Source of the DNA: Pirellulaceae bacterium
Lineage (GTDB): Bacteria; Planctomycetota; Planctomycetia; Pirellulales; Pirellulaceae
NCBI GenBank assembly: GCA_013002105.1
Contig: JABDKS010001065.1
Coordinates: forward strand, 1 to 6,801
Direction of reading: 5' to 3'
DNA length: 6,801 nt
Shown here one piece after another: positions 1 to 6,798 of the stretch. The notes beneath the pieces were generated by a model. That model had not been told where the DNA came from. It made no database searches and saw only the letters and a list, made by a program, of their open reading frames with translations. How positions within the stretch are numbered: the first letter of the stretch is position 1; each line of letters starts with the position of its first letter. The position numbers and the translations under genes are program-made.

Positions 1-1098
1 GGCCAACTCATGCGATCCAAGCCCGCCAGTGTGATCTCGACCGATCGACACGCCCTGGTCAGCTTGGGGCGTGGATTTTCCGCACCGCTGCAGCGCTACG
101 CGACTCGTTCACTATCCAACGACGACATCATGGATTGCGTCGCCGAGGATGCGGATTGGGTTCGTCAAAAAGTAGCAACACAAAGTGTCGCCAGTGTCGA
201 AGATCGCATCCAAGTACCAGTCACACAGCCATTCGAAAATAGCCCCGTGCTTTTGCGAATTTACTACGACGATCAACTGCAAAACCTTTCGCTGGACACC
301 TCCGGAGGTCAAAACAATTTGACGATCAGTGACCCGAAAGAGGGGCAAGTCGTGACTTTTGAAATCGAAAACGTGTCGGACGCGGTAATGGGTGTCGTAT
401 TAGCCATCAACGGTGTCAACACACTCTACGGTGGAGACGCCACCGAACCACGATCCAGTGCCAAATGGATTCTGCAGCCCAAACGCAAATACGGTGTGCG
501 TGGAATTTATTCCAAGGACCACAAAAGCGTGACGCCCATTCGCGGTGTCTCCGACGAAACCAGTCGCGCAATTGTGCGCGAAGGCCGAATGTCGCTCGAC
601 TTGGCCGGACTGATTGGATTTTTCGTTTTCCGACAAGCGGTCACCGATGACGGAACACAGCAGGACGGATCGTTGGTAACCAACCAAGGCGAACAAGCGA
701 CTCAAGCCCAAACCGGCGAACGACCCTCTAAGGCTGACCAGGATTCACTTGCAACGAAGACATCGAAGTCCGATTCGGACGACCTTGTTTCGCTCAGCGA
801 TGTCACCGATATCAACATCCAGGATGACGATACGGAGCTAACCGGATTCAATCTTGGACTGATGCGAAGCTTGACGTTTCAACCACGCGAAAATGCGAAT
901 CGCGCCGGTAGCTGGAGCAAACTACGAAGCAAGCTCTTGGAACCAGCAAAGAAATCGAGTACCACTCGGGGCCTGATGATCGCTGACGGTCCACGCAAGC
1001 AAGCGGATTTGAAAACCGGTAGCCTGGGCAACAACGAAATGATCGTCGGAGCCATCATCCGCTACTATTCCTTGGCCGTACCAAGTCGGGCTCGATAG
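1..1098 (+). CDS. C-terminal part of exported protein of unknown function, paralogue of the 1388-3079 gene (5' end outside window)
   Basis: The reading frame is open from base 1 and ends at TAG 1096-1098. The ATG at base 10 is almost certainly internal: the residues before it (Gly-Gln-Leu) continue an alignment with residues 169-171 of the 563-residue protein encoded at 1388-3079, and that protein has about 170 more residues upstream, including a signal peptide. Numbering from that ATG, shared blocks are GRGFS (20-24), DIMDCVAED (39-47), GVNTLYGGDAT (135-145), KSVTPIRG (172-179), FVFRQAV (205-211), ELTGF (276-280), and a C-terminal segment with DGP..QADL and an AIIRYYS end. About half the aligned positions are identical by eye. 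Residues 212-275 form a polar linker rich in Ser, Asp, Gln and Thr, unlike the Gly-rich linker in the paralogue. The central part may be a DUF4384-like domain, but I cannot confirm this. Role unknown; by homology it is probably extracytoplasmic. It has one cysteine, conserved in the paralogue. Confidence 0.88.
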   Translation, partial: GQLMRSKPASVISTDRHALVSLGRGFSAPLQRYATRSLSNDDIMDCVAEDADWVRQKVATQSVASVEDRIQVPVTQPFENSPVLLRIYYDDQLQNLSLDTSGGQNNLTISDPKEGQVVTFEIENVSDAVMGVVLAINGVNTLYGGDATEPRSSAKWILQPKRKYGVRGIYSKDHKSVTPIRGVSDETSRAIVREGRMSLDLAGLIGFFVFRQAVTDDGTQQDGSLVTNQGEQATQAQTGERPSKADQDSLATKTSKSDSDDLVSLSDVTDINIQDDDTELTGFNLGLMRSLTFQPRENANRAGSWSKLRSKLLEPAKKSSTTRGLMIADGPRKQADLKTGSLGNNEMIVGAIIRYYSLAVPSRAR

Positions 1099-1116
1099 GC
1101 ACGAACGCAAAACAAT

Positions 1117-1142
1117 CGCTCGCCTGAGTGCGTTTGCGAGTG
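1117..1142 (+). terminator. Possible terminator hairpin after the left-edge gene
   Basis: CGCTCGC (1117-1123) can pair with GCGAGTG (1136-1142), seven pairs including one G-U, with a 12-base loop. It lies 18 bases after the stop codon. A T-rich stretch (1152-1158) follows at some distance rather than directly, so this is a weak intrinsic-terminator candidate. Confidence 0.25.
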
Positions 1143-1281
1143 CATTACAAATTTTCTTGGAAGCGACGATCCAGAGCTTCAAGCGTCTTATCGAGCGTGC
1201 TTTTCCAGATCTTCTACAATACATTCCTCAACATCAGCCCTACTGACAGCAACGGACGGCCCAGAGCAACCACGTCTCTCG

Positions 1282-1300
1282 GGCCGACAGAACGTCGGCC
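1282..1300. terminator. Perfect hairpin between convergent genes, possible bidirectional terminator
   Basis: GGCCGAC (1282-1288) and GTCGGCC (1294-1300) form a perfect 7-base-pair GC-rich stem with a 5-base loop (AGAAC). It lies in the 289-base gap between two converging genes, 183 bases after one stop and 87 bases after the other. There is no T-run on either side, so it is not a classical intrinsic terminator; it could be a rho-assisted stop or a transcript-end stabiliser. Apart from this hairpin and the one at 1117-1142, I see nothing convincing in this gap. Confidence 0.4.
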
Positions 1301-1387
1301 AGTAGTGTTGGCCTCCGATCGCGTCGCCGTCAAAGACCTCCCCAGCCTGATGCAACGTTATCAGGACCGGTCCAGACGTGATCTCTG

Positions 1388-3079
1388 CTAGTCGCCAACG
1401 GTGTTGGGAACGGCGCTGGCTACGGATTGCGTCATGTCGGGTCGCGCGACCGACAAATACCGAATCAGAATAGCCGCAACGATTTCGCTGCGACCCAATT
1501 TGGTAATCTGCAGGTCGGCGGTCTGCTCCGGACCGTCGGGAATGATGAGACCACGCGGTTGAGCCGACGCTTCGACGACGCGTTTGGCGATCTTGTCTTG
1601 CAGATCTTTCCAGTCGCTCCCGCGACTCGTATCCGCCGTGGGCTGGAAACTGCCGTGCGCCCGCACACTGCCGCCTCGCATCAAGGTCAGGTCAAATCCC
1701 GTCAACTCGGAATCTCCTCCTGATATCCCTACTGACTGATTCACTCCCTCGTTGGTTGAACCGTTACCAGACGGATTGGTCCCCGCCGTGTTTTCAACGA
1801 TTTTCGGGGGTACGGTTGTGGTACCGGTTGCCCCCGCACCGGCCTGACCACCACCGGCCTGACCGCCACCGGAGGAAGGGTTTCCAATTGGGTCCGCACC
1901 CGCTCGTTCATCGGGGTTACCCTGCGACGCCACCGCTTGGCGAAAGACCAACAACCCGATTTGACCGACCAGATTCGGATTGAACCGGCCTTCGCTCAAA
2001 ATGACATTCGTTTCTTGATCCGTTGCACCGCGAATCGGCGTTACCGATTTTCCGTCGCGAGCGTAAATTCCACGGACAGTATACGAGCGATGCGGCTGCA
2101 GCACCCATCGCGCGGCCGAGTCAAGATCCGTCGCATCGCCACCGTAGAGGGTGTTGACCCCGTTGACCGACAGTATGACACCGAGAACTTGGTCGGTCAG
2201 ATTATCCATCCTGAACGTGACGACTTGACCAGGTTGGGGATCAACCACCGTCAAGTTCTTACCTCCGCCAACCGTATCGCGTCGGAAACCTTGCTCCTGT
2301 TGGTCATAGAACACGGCCAACGAAACAGGCACGTTTTGCTGCTCCCAGGGTTGCTGGACCTGGACATCGACGCGGTCGGCAACCTTTTGCACGTTTGCTG
2401 TTTGGTCACTTTTGAGTGCTTGATCCAAATCCTCCGCAACGCAGTCCATGATGTCGTTGTCAAATACCGATCGTGTTGCAAAATCGTTCAACGCGACCGA
2501 AAATCCTCGGCCCATTTTCAGCAATGTTTGCCGATCTGTTTTGACTTCCACGGGTCCTTGTCGAAGAAACTTGCCATCACGCGTATGCATTTCGAAGTGG
2601 ATCTTCGTTGTCTTAAAGTCAGCGCTCGGTTCAATAATCCCGGTTAACAAGACGTCGGCCGTCACCGGCGACGACGCAATGGGCAACTCCAATGGCTGTT
2701 GAAACAGTTTTGCGCGACCTTCCTTGGTGGTGAAATCAGCGTCGGGATCATGCTTTTGCAATTGCCCCCAACCGTCGAACACGACACTCATCGGCGACTC
2801 GAGATCATTGAAGAGCGCCAACGCACGCTCCACCTTTGCCGCAAAATTGGTCTGAATCATCGCGCCGCGCAAGTCCATCGCTTTGGTGTCTGGCGCGTAG
2901 AGTCGAAACGGCAACACCACGACAGTTTGCAGACCCAAACCCTCTTGCATCTTGTAACGCAATTTGGGCGCCTCCTGGGCGAGCATCGGATCCAACCGGT
3001 CAGCCGCCGGCGCCAAATGGGTCCAAGAAATCGCGATGGCAATCAAAACAAGGATTAACTTTGTGCTTGCGTTTTTCAT
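1388..3079 (-). CDS. Exported protein of unknown function, CsgG/TolB-N-like N-terminus and DUF4384-like centre (563 aa)
   Basis: ATG at 3079-3077, stop TAG at 1390-1388. An AGAGGG ribosome-binding site (3093-3088) lies 8 bases before the ATG and supports this start. Residues 1-26 are a signal peptide (Lys at 2 and 7, hydrophobic ILVLIAIAI, then a likely cleavage after APA), so the protein acts outside the cytoplasm; there is no lipobox cysteine. Residues 50-168 contain a VVVLPF strand and an ADVLLTGII segment, a pattern seen in CsgG/FlgO/TolB-N-type domains; this is a resemblance only. Residues 236-382 form the conserved central domain (GVNTLYGGDAT 307-317, KSVTPIRG 344-351, VFRQAV 378-383), possibly DUF4384-like. 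Residues 384-450 are a Gly/Ser/Thr-rich linker with two GGGQA units. Residues 458-545 are a second conserved domain. The only cysteine is Cys213. It lies 56 bases downstream of the protease gene on the same strand, probably in one transcript. Function unknown; substrate, regulator or scaffold for the protease are all open. Confidence 0.93.
   Translation of the reverse strand: MKNASTKLILVLIAIAISWTHLAPAADRLDPMLAQEAPKLRYKMQEGLGLQTVVVLPFRLYAPDTKAMDLRGAMIQTNFAAKVERALALFNDLESPMSVVFDGWGQLQKHDPDADFTTKEGRAKLFQQPLELPIASSPVTADVLLTGIIEPSADFKTTKIHFEMHTRDGKFLRQGPVEVKTDRQTLLKMGRGFSVALNDFATRSVFDNDIMDCVAEDLDQALKSDQTANVQKVADRVDVQVQQPWEQQNVPVSLAVFYDQQEQGFRRDTVGGGKNLTVVDPQPGQVVTFRMDNLTDQVLGVILSVNGVNTLYGGDATDLDSAARWVLQPHRSYTVRGIYARDGKSVTPIRGATDQETNVILSEGRFNPNLVGQIGLLVFRQAVASQGNPDERAGADPIGNPSSGGGQAGGGQAGAGATGTTTVPPKIVENTAGTNPSGNGSTNEGVNQSVGISGGDSELTGFDLTLMRGGSVRAHGSFQPTADTSRGSDWKDLQDKIAKRVVEASAQPRGLIIPDGPEQTADLQITKLGRSEIVAAILIRYLSVARPDMTQSVASAVPNTVGD
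1839..1872. repeat. 15-base tandem repeat inside the Gly-rich linker
   Basis: Two 15-base units (1839-1853 and 1854-1868) differ at one position and are followed by the first four bases of a third. On the minus strand they encode the repeated peptide GGGQA at about residues 404-413 of the 563-residue protein. The unit is a multiple of three, so copy-number change would keep the frame. The paralogue at 1-1098 has no equivalent. Confidence 0.75.
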
Positions 3080-3087
3080 CCTAAATA

Positions 3088-3093
3088 CCCTCT
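3088..3093 (-). promoter_or_regulatory. Ribosome-binding site for the 563-residue exported protein
   Basis: Read on the minus strand this is AGAGGG, 8 bases before the ATG at 3079. It is the clearest Shine-Dalgarno-like site among the four genes and fixes the start of the downstream gene. Confidence 0.55.
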
Positions 3094-3097
3094 TCAG

Positions 3098-3121
3098 TTT
3101 TGATGGTCGGTTTTGGGTCGG
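3098..3121. repeat. Adjacent imperfect direct repeats in the operon gap
   Basis: TTTTGATGGTCGG (3098-3110) is followed directly by TTTTGGGTCGG (3111-3121), the same sequence with two bases missing. They fill much of the 56-base gap between the protease stop and the next start. They could be a binding site for a regulator or a trivial duplication; I see no clear promoter in the gap. Confidence 0.35.
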
Positions 3122-3135
3122 TGGATCATTGAAAT

Positions 3136-4590
3136 CTAACGTCGCAAATGGGAAGGCAACACAGAATGCCGCATGGCATTGAATCGAGCTTGAACGGCTG
3201 AACGATCAAAGGTTACTTCGCGATCAAGGAAATCGGGATCACCCTTACTCACCTCCCACTGTCCGTTGACCAATTGAAACTTGCTGACTTGATTGCCCAC
3301 TGTCCCGGAAACGACAAAAACCAAATCAATGATCCCGTCAGTGTTTTGGTCGAAATAGTACGTCGGCGTGGGATCCCATGTGACGGCCCACTCGATTCCA
3401 CATCGCTTCCAAAACTCTTTTTCGTCCAACAACAAAATGTCGTCCGCCGAGATTTCTGCAACCGAAGCGCCGTCCGCATCAAAATAGTACGCGACTTGCG
3501 GATCGTCCGGTCTCTTAAACACGATGTATCCAATGGAACGATGGTCTTTGGCCCAAAAGACAGTGCAATTGGGGACTCGCGGTATAGACGATGCTGGTTC
3601 TATCTGAATCGAAGCCGGTGGTGCATCCTTTAGAAACTTACGGACTTCGTCCAAGTGAACGTGATAGGCAAACTCTTTGTCTTTGACATCACTGGGCACA
3701 GCAAATGTGACTGCTACCAACTCACCTTTGGCATTGGTTAACGGGCCACCAGAGTCACCCTGATTGATGCCGCATGTACTGAGAGTAACAAGACGCTTTC
3801 CATCGGGAGCGAGGATTCGTGTCAGAGCATCTCGTTTGGATTGATCGATACCTTCGGTAGAACCCAACCGCAACGCGTTTTTTAATCCGCCGGGAAACTC
3901 ACCATGTCCGGCGATCGTTCCGCGACGAACCGTCCACAAGACACCGGCCGCGGGCATTCCAACGGCAAAACAATCGGCACCCTCAGGCGGGACTTCGTCG
4001 GCAAGCGACAAGGACGGTAGTTCCGTCATGCCCTCCGGCAGTGTTTCTAATCGAAGCAGCGCGAGATCTGCTTGACGACTTGACTTGTAAACCTTGGCCC
4101 AAATCGGTTCATCAATCAATCGGAATCCGTTTGCATCATCACGACCCATGTGGACTTTTGCGATTTGAAAACCGGTCTGCGGATCCCACGGCGCATCCTT
4201 AATCACATGTTGGTTCGTCAAAATCCAACCGTCGCTTCGAACCACAAAGCCGGTACCAAAACCAAGAGGCGTTCGCACAAGGACTACCGAGGGTCGAATT
4301 TTTTTGATCAGTGCAGGCCAATTCTGACCCGCGTTATCGCCGGTTGCCGTGATGCTGGGAGATTCCATCACGGCGGTATTGGCAATGGTGCGAATCTTTC
4401 GCGCCGCAATCCGTTCATCCGATGCTTCCGCAGAGTCGCTGTCGGACGACGCGTCGATTTCGACACTCTCCTGGCCCAGGACGGGCAAGCCCTGGTCGTC
4501 TGCAACGACGACACGATCGATCGCGCAAATCAACAATAACAATCCGGCCAGTACGACTTTGGACAAGAATCTGCTCCCGATGTGAAACAC
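3136..4590 (-). CDS. Exported trypsin-like serine protease (S1C/HtrA-like core, no PDZ) with duplicated C-terminal extension
   Basis: Expected to hydrolyse peptide bonds outside the cytoplasm. GTG start at 4590, TAG at 3138-3136, 484 residues. Residues about 9-30 form a signal peptide (hydrophobic VVLAGLLLLICAI), then a Ser/Asp/Glu-rich stretch (41-60). The protease core spans roughly 92-322: His128 in TNQHV, Asp175 in ADLALL, Ser280 in GDSGGP, so the triad is complete. HtrA proteases usually carry one or two PDZ domains; here none is recognisable. Residues 340-484 instead hold an extension with two related units, each starting with Phe-Trp (345, 393) and containing DPxxxYYFD (363, 406); the second runs into an EF-hand-like loop D414-N416-D418-G419-D422. 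The start is uncertain: GTG 4590 has no close ribosome-binding site, while an in-frame TTG at 4566-4564 has GGGAG (4578-4574) 7 bases before it and would still keep the signal peptide (476 residues). Probably first gene of an operon with the 563-residue exported protein. Substrate unknown. Confidence 0.93.
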   Translation of the reverse strand: MFHIGSRFLSKVVLAGLLLLICAIDRVVVADDQGLPVLGQESVEIDASSDSDSAEASDERIAARKIRTIANTAVMESPSITATGDNAGQNWPALIKKIRPSVVLVRTPLGFGTGFVVRSDGWILTNQHVIKDAPWDPQTGFQIAKVHMGRDDANGFRLIDEPIWAKVYKSSRQADLALLRLETLPEGMTELPSLSLADEVPPEGADCFAVGMPAAGVLWTVRRGTIAGHGEFPGGLKNALRLGSTEGIDQSKRDALTRILAPDGKRLVTLSTCGINQGDSGGPLTNAKGELVAVTFAVPSDVKDKEFAYHVHLDEVRKFLKDAPPASIQIEPASSIPRVPNCTVFWAKDHRSIGYIVFKRPDDPQVAYYFDADGASVAEISADDILLLDEKEFWKRCGIEWAVTWDPTPTYYFDQNTDGIIDLVFVVSGTVGNQVSKFQLVNGQWEVSKGDPDFLDREVTFDRSAVQARFNAMRHSVLPSHLRR

Positions 4591-4650
4591 GCAATGACAT
4601 GAAAACGCAGACAGTACCCCTCAAAGAGTTCATCCAGTCAGCACCCCATC

Positions 4651-4680
4651 ATGATACCGCCCGTGCCCCCTAGGTAGCAA
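4651..4680 (-). promoter_or_regulatory. Possible sigma70-type promoter for the protease operon
   Basis: Read on the minus strand, TTGCTA (4680-4675) and TATCAT (4656-4651) are separated by 18 bases. They match four and five of six positions of the -35 and -10 consensus hexamers. The -10 is 60 bases upstream of the GTG start. Planctomycete promoters are poorly defined, so this is a pattern match only. Confidence 0.3.
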
Positions 4681-4753
4681 ACCACGCGGTTTTGGTAACC
4701 GAGGTCGTTTTAAGATAGGCGAATTGACGTGACCTTGCTGTGCGATCCGAAAA

Positions 4754-4780
4754 GAGCGGTCGTATCAAAACGAGCGGTCG
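4754..4780. repeat. Direct repeat GAGCGGTCG upstream of the barrel gene
   Basis: GAGCGGTCG occurs at 4754-4762 and again at 4772-4780, an 18-base start-to-start spacing, in the divergent region between the protease operon and the barrel gene. The two copies are exact over nine bases. They could be paired operator half-sites for a regulator of either gene. A TTGACG hexamer at 4724-4729 lies just upstream, but I find no good -10 box at the right distance from it. Confidence 0.45.
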
Positions 4781-4824
4781 ATGGGATTGGATGAGATTCT
4801 TACCAGGTTAACTTCCGACGACAC

Positions 4825-4847
4825 CCCGCGGCACAGCGGGTTTGTTT
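4825..4847 (+). promoter_or_regulatory. GC-rich hairpin followed by TTTGTTT in the leader of the barrel gene
   Basis: CCCGC (4825-4829) and GCGGG (4836-4840) form a 5-base-pair stem with a 6-base loop (GGCACA), followed at once by TTTGTTT (4841-4847). The shape is that of a short intrinsic terminator and it lies about 20 bases before the preferred ATG at 4869, so an attenuator-like role is possible. The stem is short and it may be chance. Confidence 0.25.
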
Positions 4848-4868
4848 CACACGATCAGAAAGACAGCT

Positions 4869-6731
4869 ATGGCCCCGCGTCAACTCCTTCGCCTGGCACT
4901 GATGACAATAATGATGCTTGCTGGAACGATCTCCAGCTATGCCCAGTGTGTTATGTGCGGCGACCCGGCCTGCAACGACTGTCCACCGCTTAATCGGATC
5001 TTCAATCGTGGGCATCGGCCTCTAATTCAACGGCCGACGTCCCCTTATCGCACGCCACGAAACGTTATTCCCCGACGCGGGGCACCCGCCCAGCAGTGGG
5101 CGCCTGTCGAGCAGTGGCCATATGAAGCCCACGATCAAGCCACCACGCCCTATTACGGTCAGGGAGTTCCTGCCTCGCCATCGGACCAATCCTTTGGCCC
5201 AGGATCCATCGAGCAAATCCCGCCAGGAACGATCGACGGTATCCCACCAGCCGTCACGCCGCCCACCACCGCTCCGCCAACGACATCTCCCGATGGCGTC
5301 AGCAGCACACCGGCACCCCAAACTTCCACCGCACCACCGAATGGTTTCAATAATTTCAACAACCTGGCCTTAGCGGGAACGGGTCGTAGCACCGGATTTG
5401 CCGAAGAAGCACTTCCCAATGTGATGGGTGACTTTCTTGGTGGCGGTTTCGCCTCTGTTTCGCTGATCCAGACCGAAGTGTTCCGTGGTCATCTCCCCGG
5501 CACGGTGATTTCCGGCACACCGGGATCCAGCGGTTCCAGCCTTGTCTTTGAAAGCACGACACCGGCGACACCCGACGACATTTACACGACAGGGGCTGGA
5601 TCGGATCAGGCAGGAACCGAAGGTTATGCCGACACGTATGACCTGGCCGAACCGGTTGCACCCAGTGACCTGCCGACCAATCCTGGCACGGGGTACGTTT
5701 ACGACGGTGGCACTGCTGTCTACACCGGTAACAGTACGTCTCAAACAGCTCAACCGGGGACCTATACCGACGGCGATCTGTGGTACATCAGTTACAGTTT
5801 TTCGAATTCGTCGACCAATGGTAATGGCACGCGTCTGATCGCCGGTCCAGGAACAGCCAGTCGGCGTATCAAGATCGCCGAAAGTTTCAATCCCGATGTC
5901 CGAGATCGCATCTTCATCAATTACAGTTTCTTTAATGACGCGATTGGCGGACTTGGCGATATCAGTCGTTGGGTCGTCGGTGCCGAGCACACACTGGGGC
6001 ATGACAACTTTTCGATCGAAGCCCGCGTTCCCATCGCCGCGACATTAGGAAGCTCCCAAGACGTCTTGTCAGAGGAAGTACGTGACGTTGAATTTGGTAA
6101 CGCGACCATCATTGGAAAACTCGTCCTCGCACGATCGTCCAATGTCGTTTGGTCCACCGGTTTGGGTGTCACCGTTCCAACGGCCGACGATACGCGTCTG
6201 ACTCGAGGAAATCTGAACCTAATCGTGGTCGAGAATCAATCGATCAACTATCTGCCGTTCACCGCACTCTCGTTGCGATTGACCGAGGACACGTTTTTCC
6301 AAACGCACGCTCAGTTGGATATCAACACCCGAGGCAATCCGGTTTATGGCGATTCTGATGGCGGCATTTTCCTACCCAAGATCGGAACCTTCGAAGATTC
6401 CACGTTGCTCAACCTCGACTTCTCATTGAGCCACCGCCTGTACCAACGACGCGCTCGACGTCGCGGTAGCGAGCGATGCCTTAGCTCCCTATTCGCAACC
6501 AGCGAACTGCATTACTCCAGCACACTGGACGACGCAAACGTGGTCTCGGGCAACGGCATCACGTTCTCCAGCTTTGCTCCCGACCTGGATGTGCTCAACG
6601 CGACCTTCGGCGGACAGTTTTTGTTTGCCAATGGCATGCTGGTCACGCCTGGCGTATCGGTCCCACTTCGCGACGGCGTTGATCGACAGTTTGATTACGA
6701 AGCCATGCTGCAAGTGAACTTTCTGTTCTAA
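4869..6731 (+). CDS. Probable outer-membrane beta-barrel protein with N-terminal four-cysteine motif
   Basis: Start chosen at ATG 4869 (620 residues, TAA 6729-6731) because it gives a compact signal peptide: Arg4 and Arg8, hydrophobic LALMTIMMLAG, likely cleavage after SYA (residue 25). An upstream in-frame TTG at 4842 (629 residues) is possible, but it sits directly against a hairpin. Only a weak AGAAAG precedes the ATG. Just after the signal peptide is CxxC-x4-CxxC (Cys27, 30, 35, 38). Residues 50-160 are low-complexity, rich in Pro, Thr, Gln and Ser. Residues 182-193 (LPNVMGDFLGGG) and 300-620 show alternating amphipathic strands and turns, ending in VNFLF; a terminal Phe is the usual barrel-assembly signal of outer-membrane proteins. 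The second half resembles barrel families such as the phenol-degradation MetA-like group, a resemblance not tested here. An Arg-rich loop lies at 523-536. Transport or surface role inferred; substrate unknown. Divergent from the protease operon. Confidence 0.88.
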   Translation: MAPRQLLRLALMTIMMLAGTISSYAQCVMCGDPACNDCPPLNRIFNRGHRPLIQRPTSPYRTPRNVIPRRGAPAQQWAPVEQWPYEAHDQATTPYYGQGVPASPSDQSFGPGSIEQIPPGTIDGIPPAVTPPTTAPPTTSPDGVSSTPAPQTSTAPPNGFNNFNNLALAGTGRSTGFAEEALPNVMGDFLGGGFASVSLIQTEVFRGHLPGTVISGTPGSSGSSLVFESTTPATPDDIYTTGAGSDQAGTEGYADTYDLAEPVAPSDLPTNPGTGYVYDGGTAVYTGNSTSQTAQPGTYTDGDLWYISYSFSNSSTNGNGTRLIAGPGTASRRIKIAESFNPDVRDRIFINYSFFNDAIGGLGDISRWVVGAEHTLGHDNFSIEARVPIAATLGSSQDVLSEEVRDVEFGNATIIGKLVLARSSNVVWSTGLGVTVPTADDTRLTRGNLNLIVVENQSINYLPFTALSLRLTEDTFFQTHAQLDINTRGNPVYGDSDGGIFLPKIGTFEDSTLLNLDFSLSHRLYQRRARRRGSERCLSSLFATSELHYSSTLDDANVVSGNGITFSSFAPDLDVLNATFGGQFLFANGMLVTPGVSVPLRDGVDRQFDYEAMLQVNFLF

Positions 6732-6773
6732 CGCACCGACCACTGTACGGCTCGAAACCACTACATCATCTTG

Positions 6774-6798
6774 CACGCGGATTCGCGAACCCGCTGTG
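6774..6798 (+). terminator. Hairpin downstream of the barrel gene, possible terminator
   Basis: CACGCGG-A-TT pairs with AA-C-CCGC-T-GTG around a CGCG loop: nine pairs with one A-C mismatch and one bulged T. It lies 43 bases after the stop. The core from 6777 to 6794 is also a near-perfect 18-base DNA palindrome, so an operator is the alternative. No T-run is visible before the window ends three bases later. Confidence 0.35.

Noticed and set aside
1128..1391. An 87-codon GTG-started frame filling the convergent gap
   Set aside because: No ribosome-binding site, basic low-information composition, it runs through both hairpins and overlaps the end of the opposing gene. Probably non-coding.
1937..2647. 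A 236-codon open frame on the plus strand opposite the 563-residue gene
   Set aside because: It is antisense to a well-supported gene with signal peptide and a paralogue. Its resemblance (HDVVV) to a minus-strand frame at 112-348 is only the shadow of the conserved IMDCVAED region in the two paralogues.
4724..4729. TTGACG as a -35 box for the barrel gene
   Set aside because: No acceptable -10 hexamer 16-19 bases downstream, so it is not called as a promoter.
4947..4949. Cys27 of the barrel protein as a lipoprotein anchor
   Set aside because: The preceding residues Tyr-Ala-Gln do not fit a lipobox, and an ordinary signal peptidase site after SYA fits better.
5370..6002. A 210-codon open frame on the minus strand opposite the barrel gene
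   Set aside because: No recognisable domain, and the plus strand there encodes a coherent barrel protein with signal peptide and terminal Phe.
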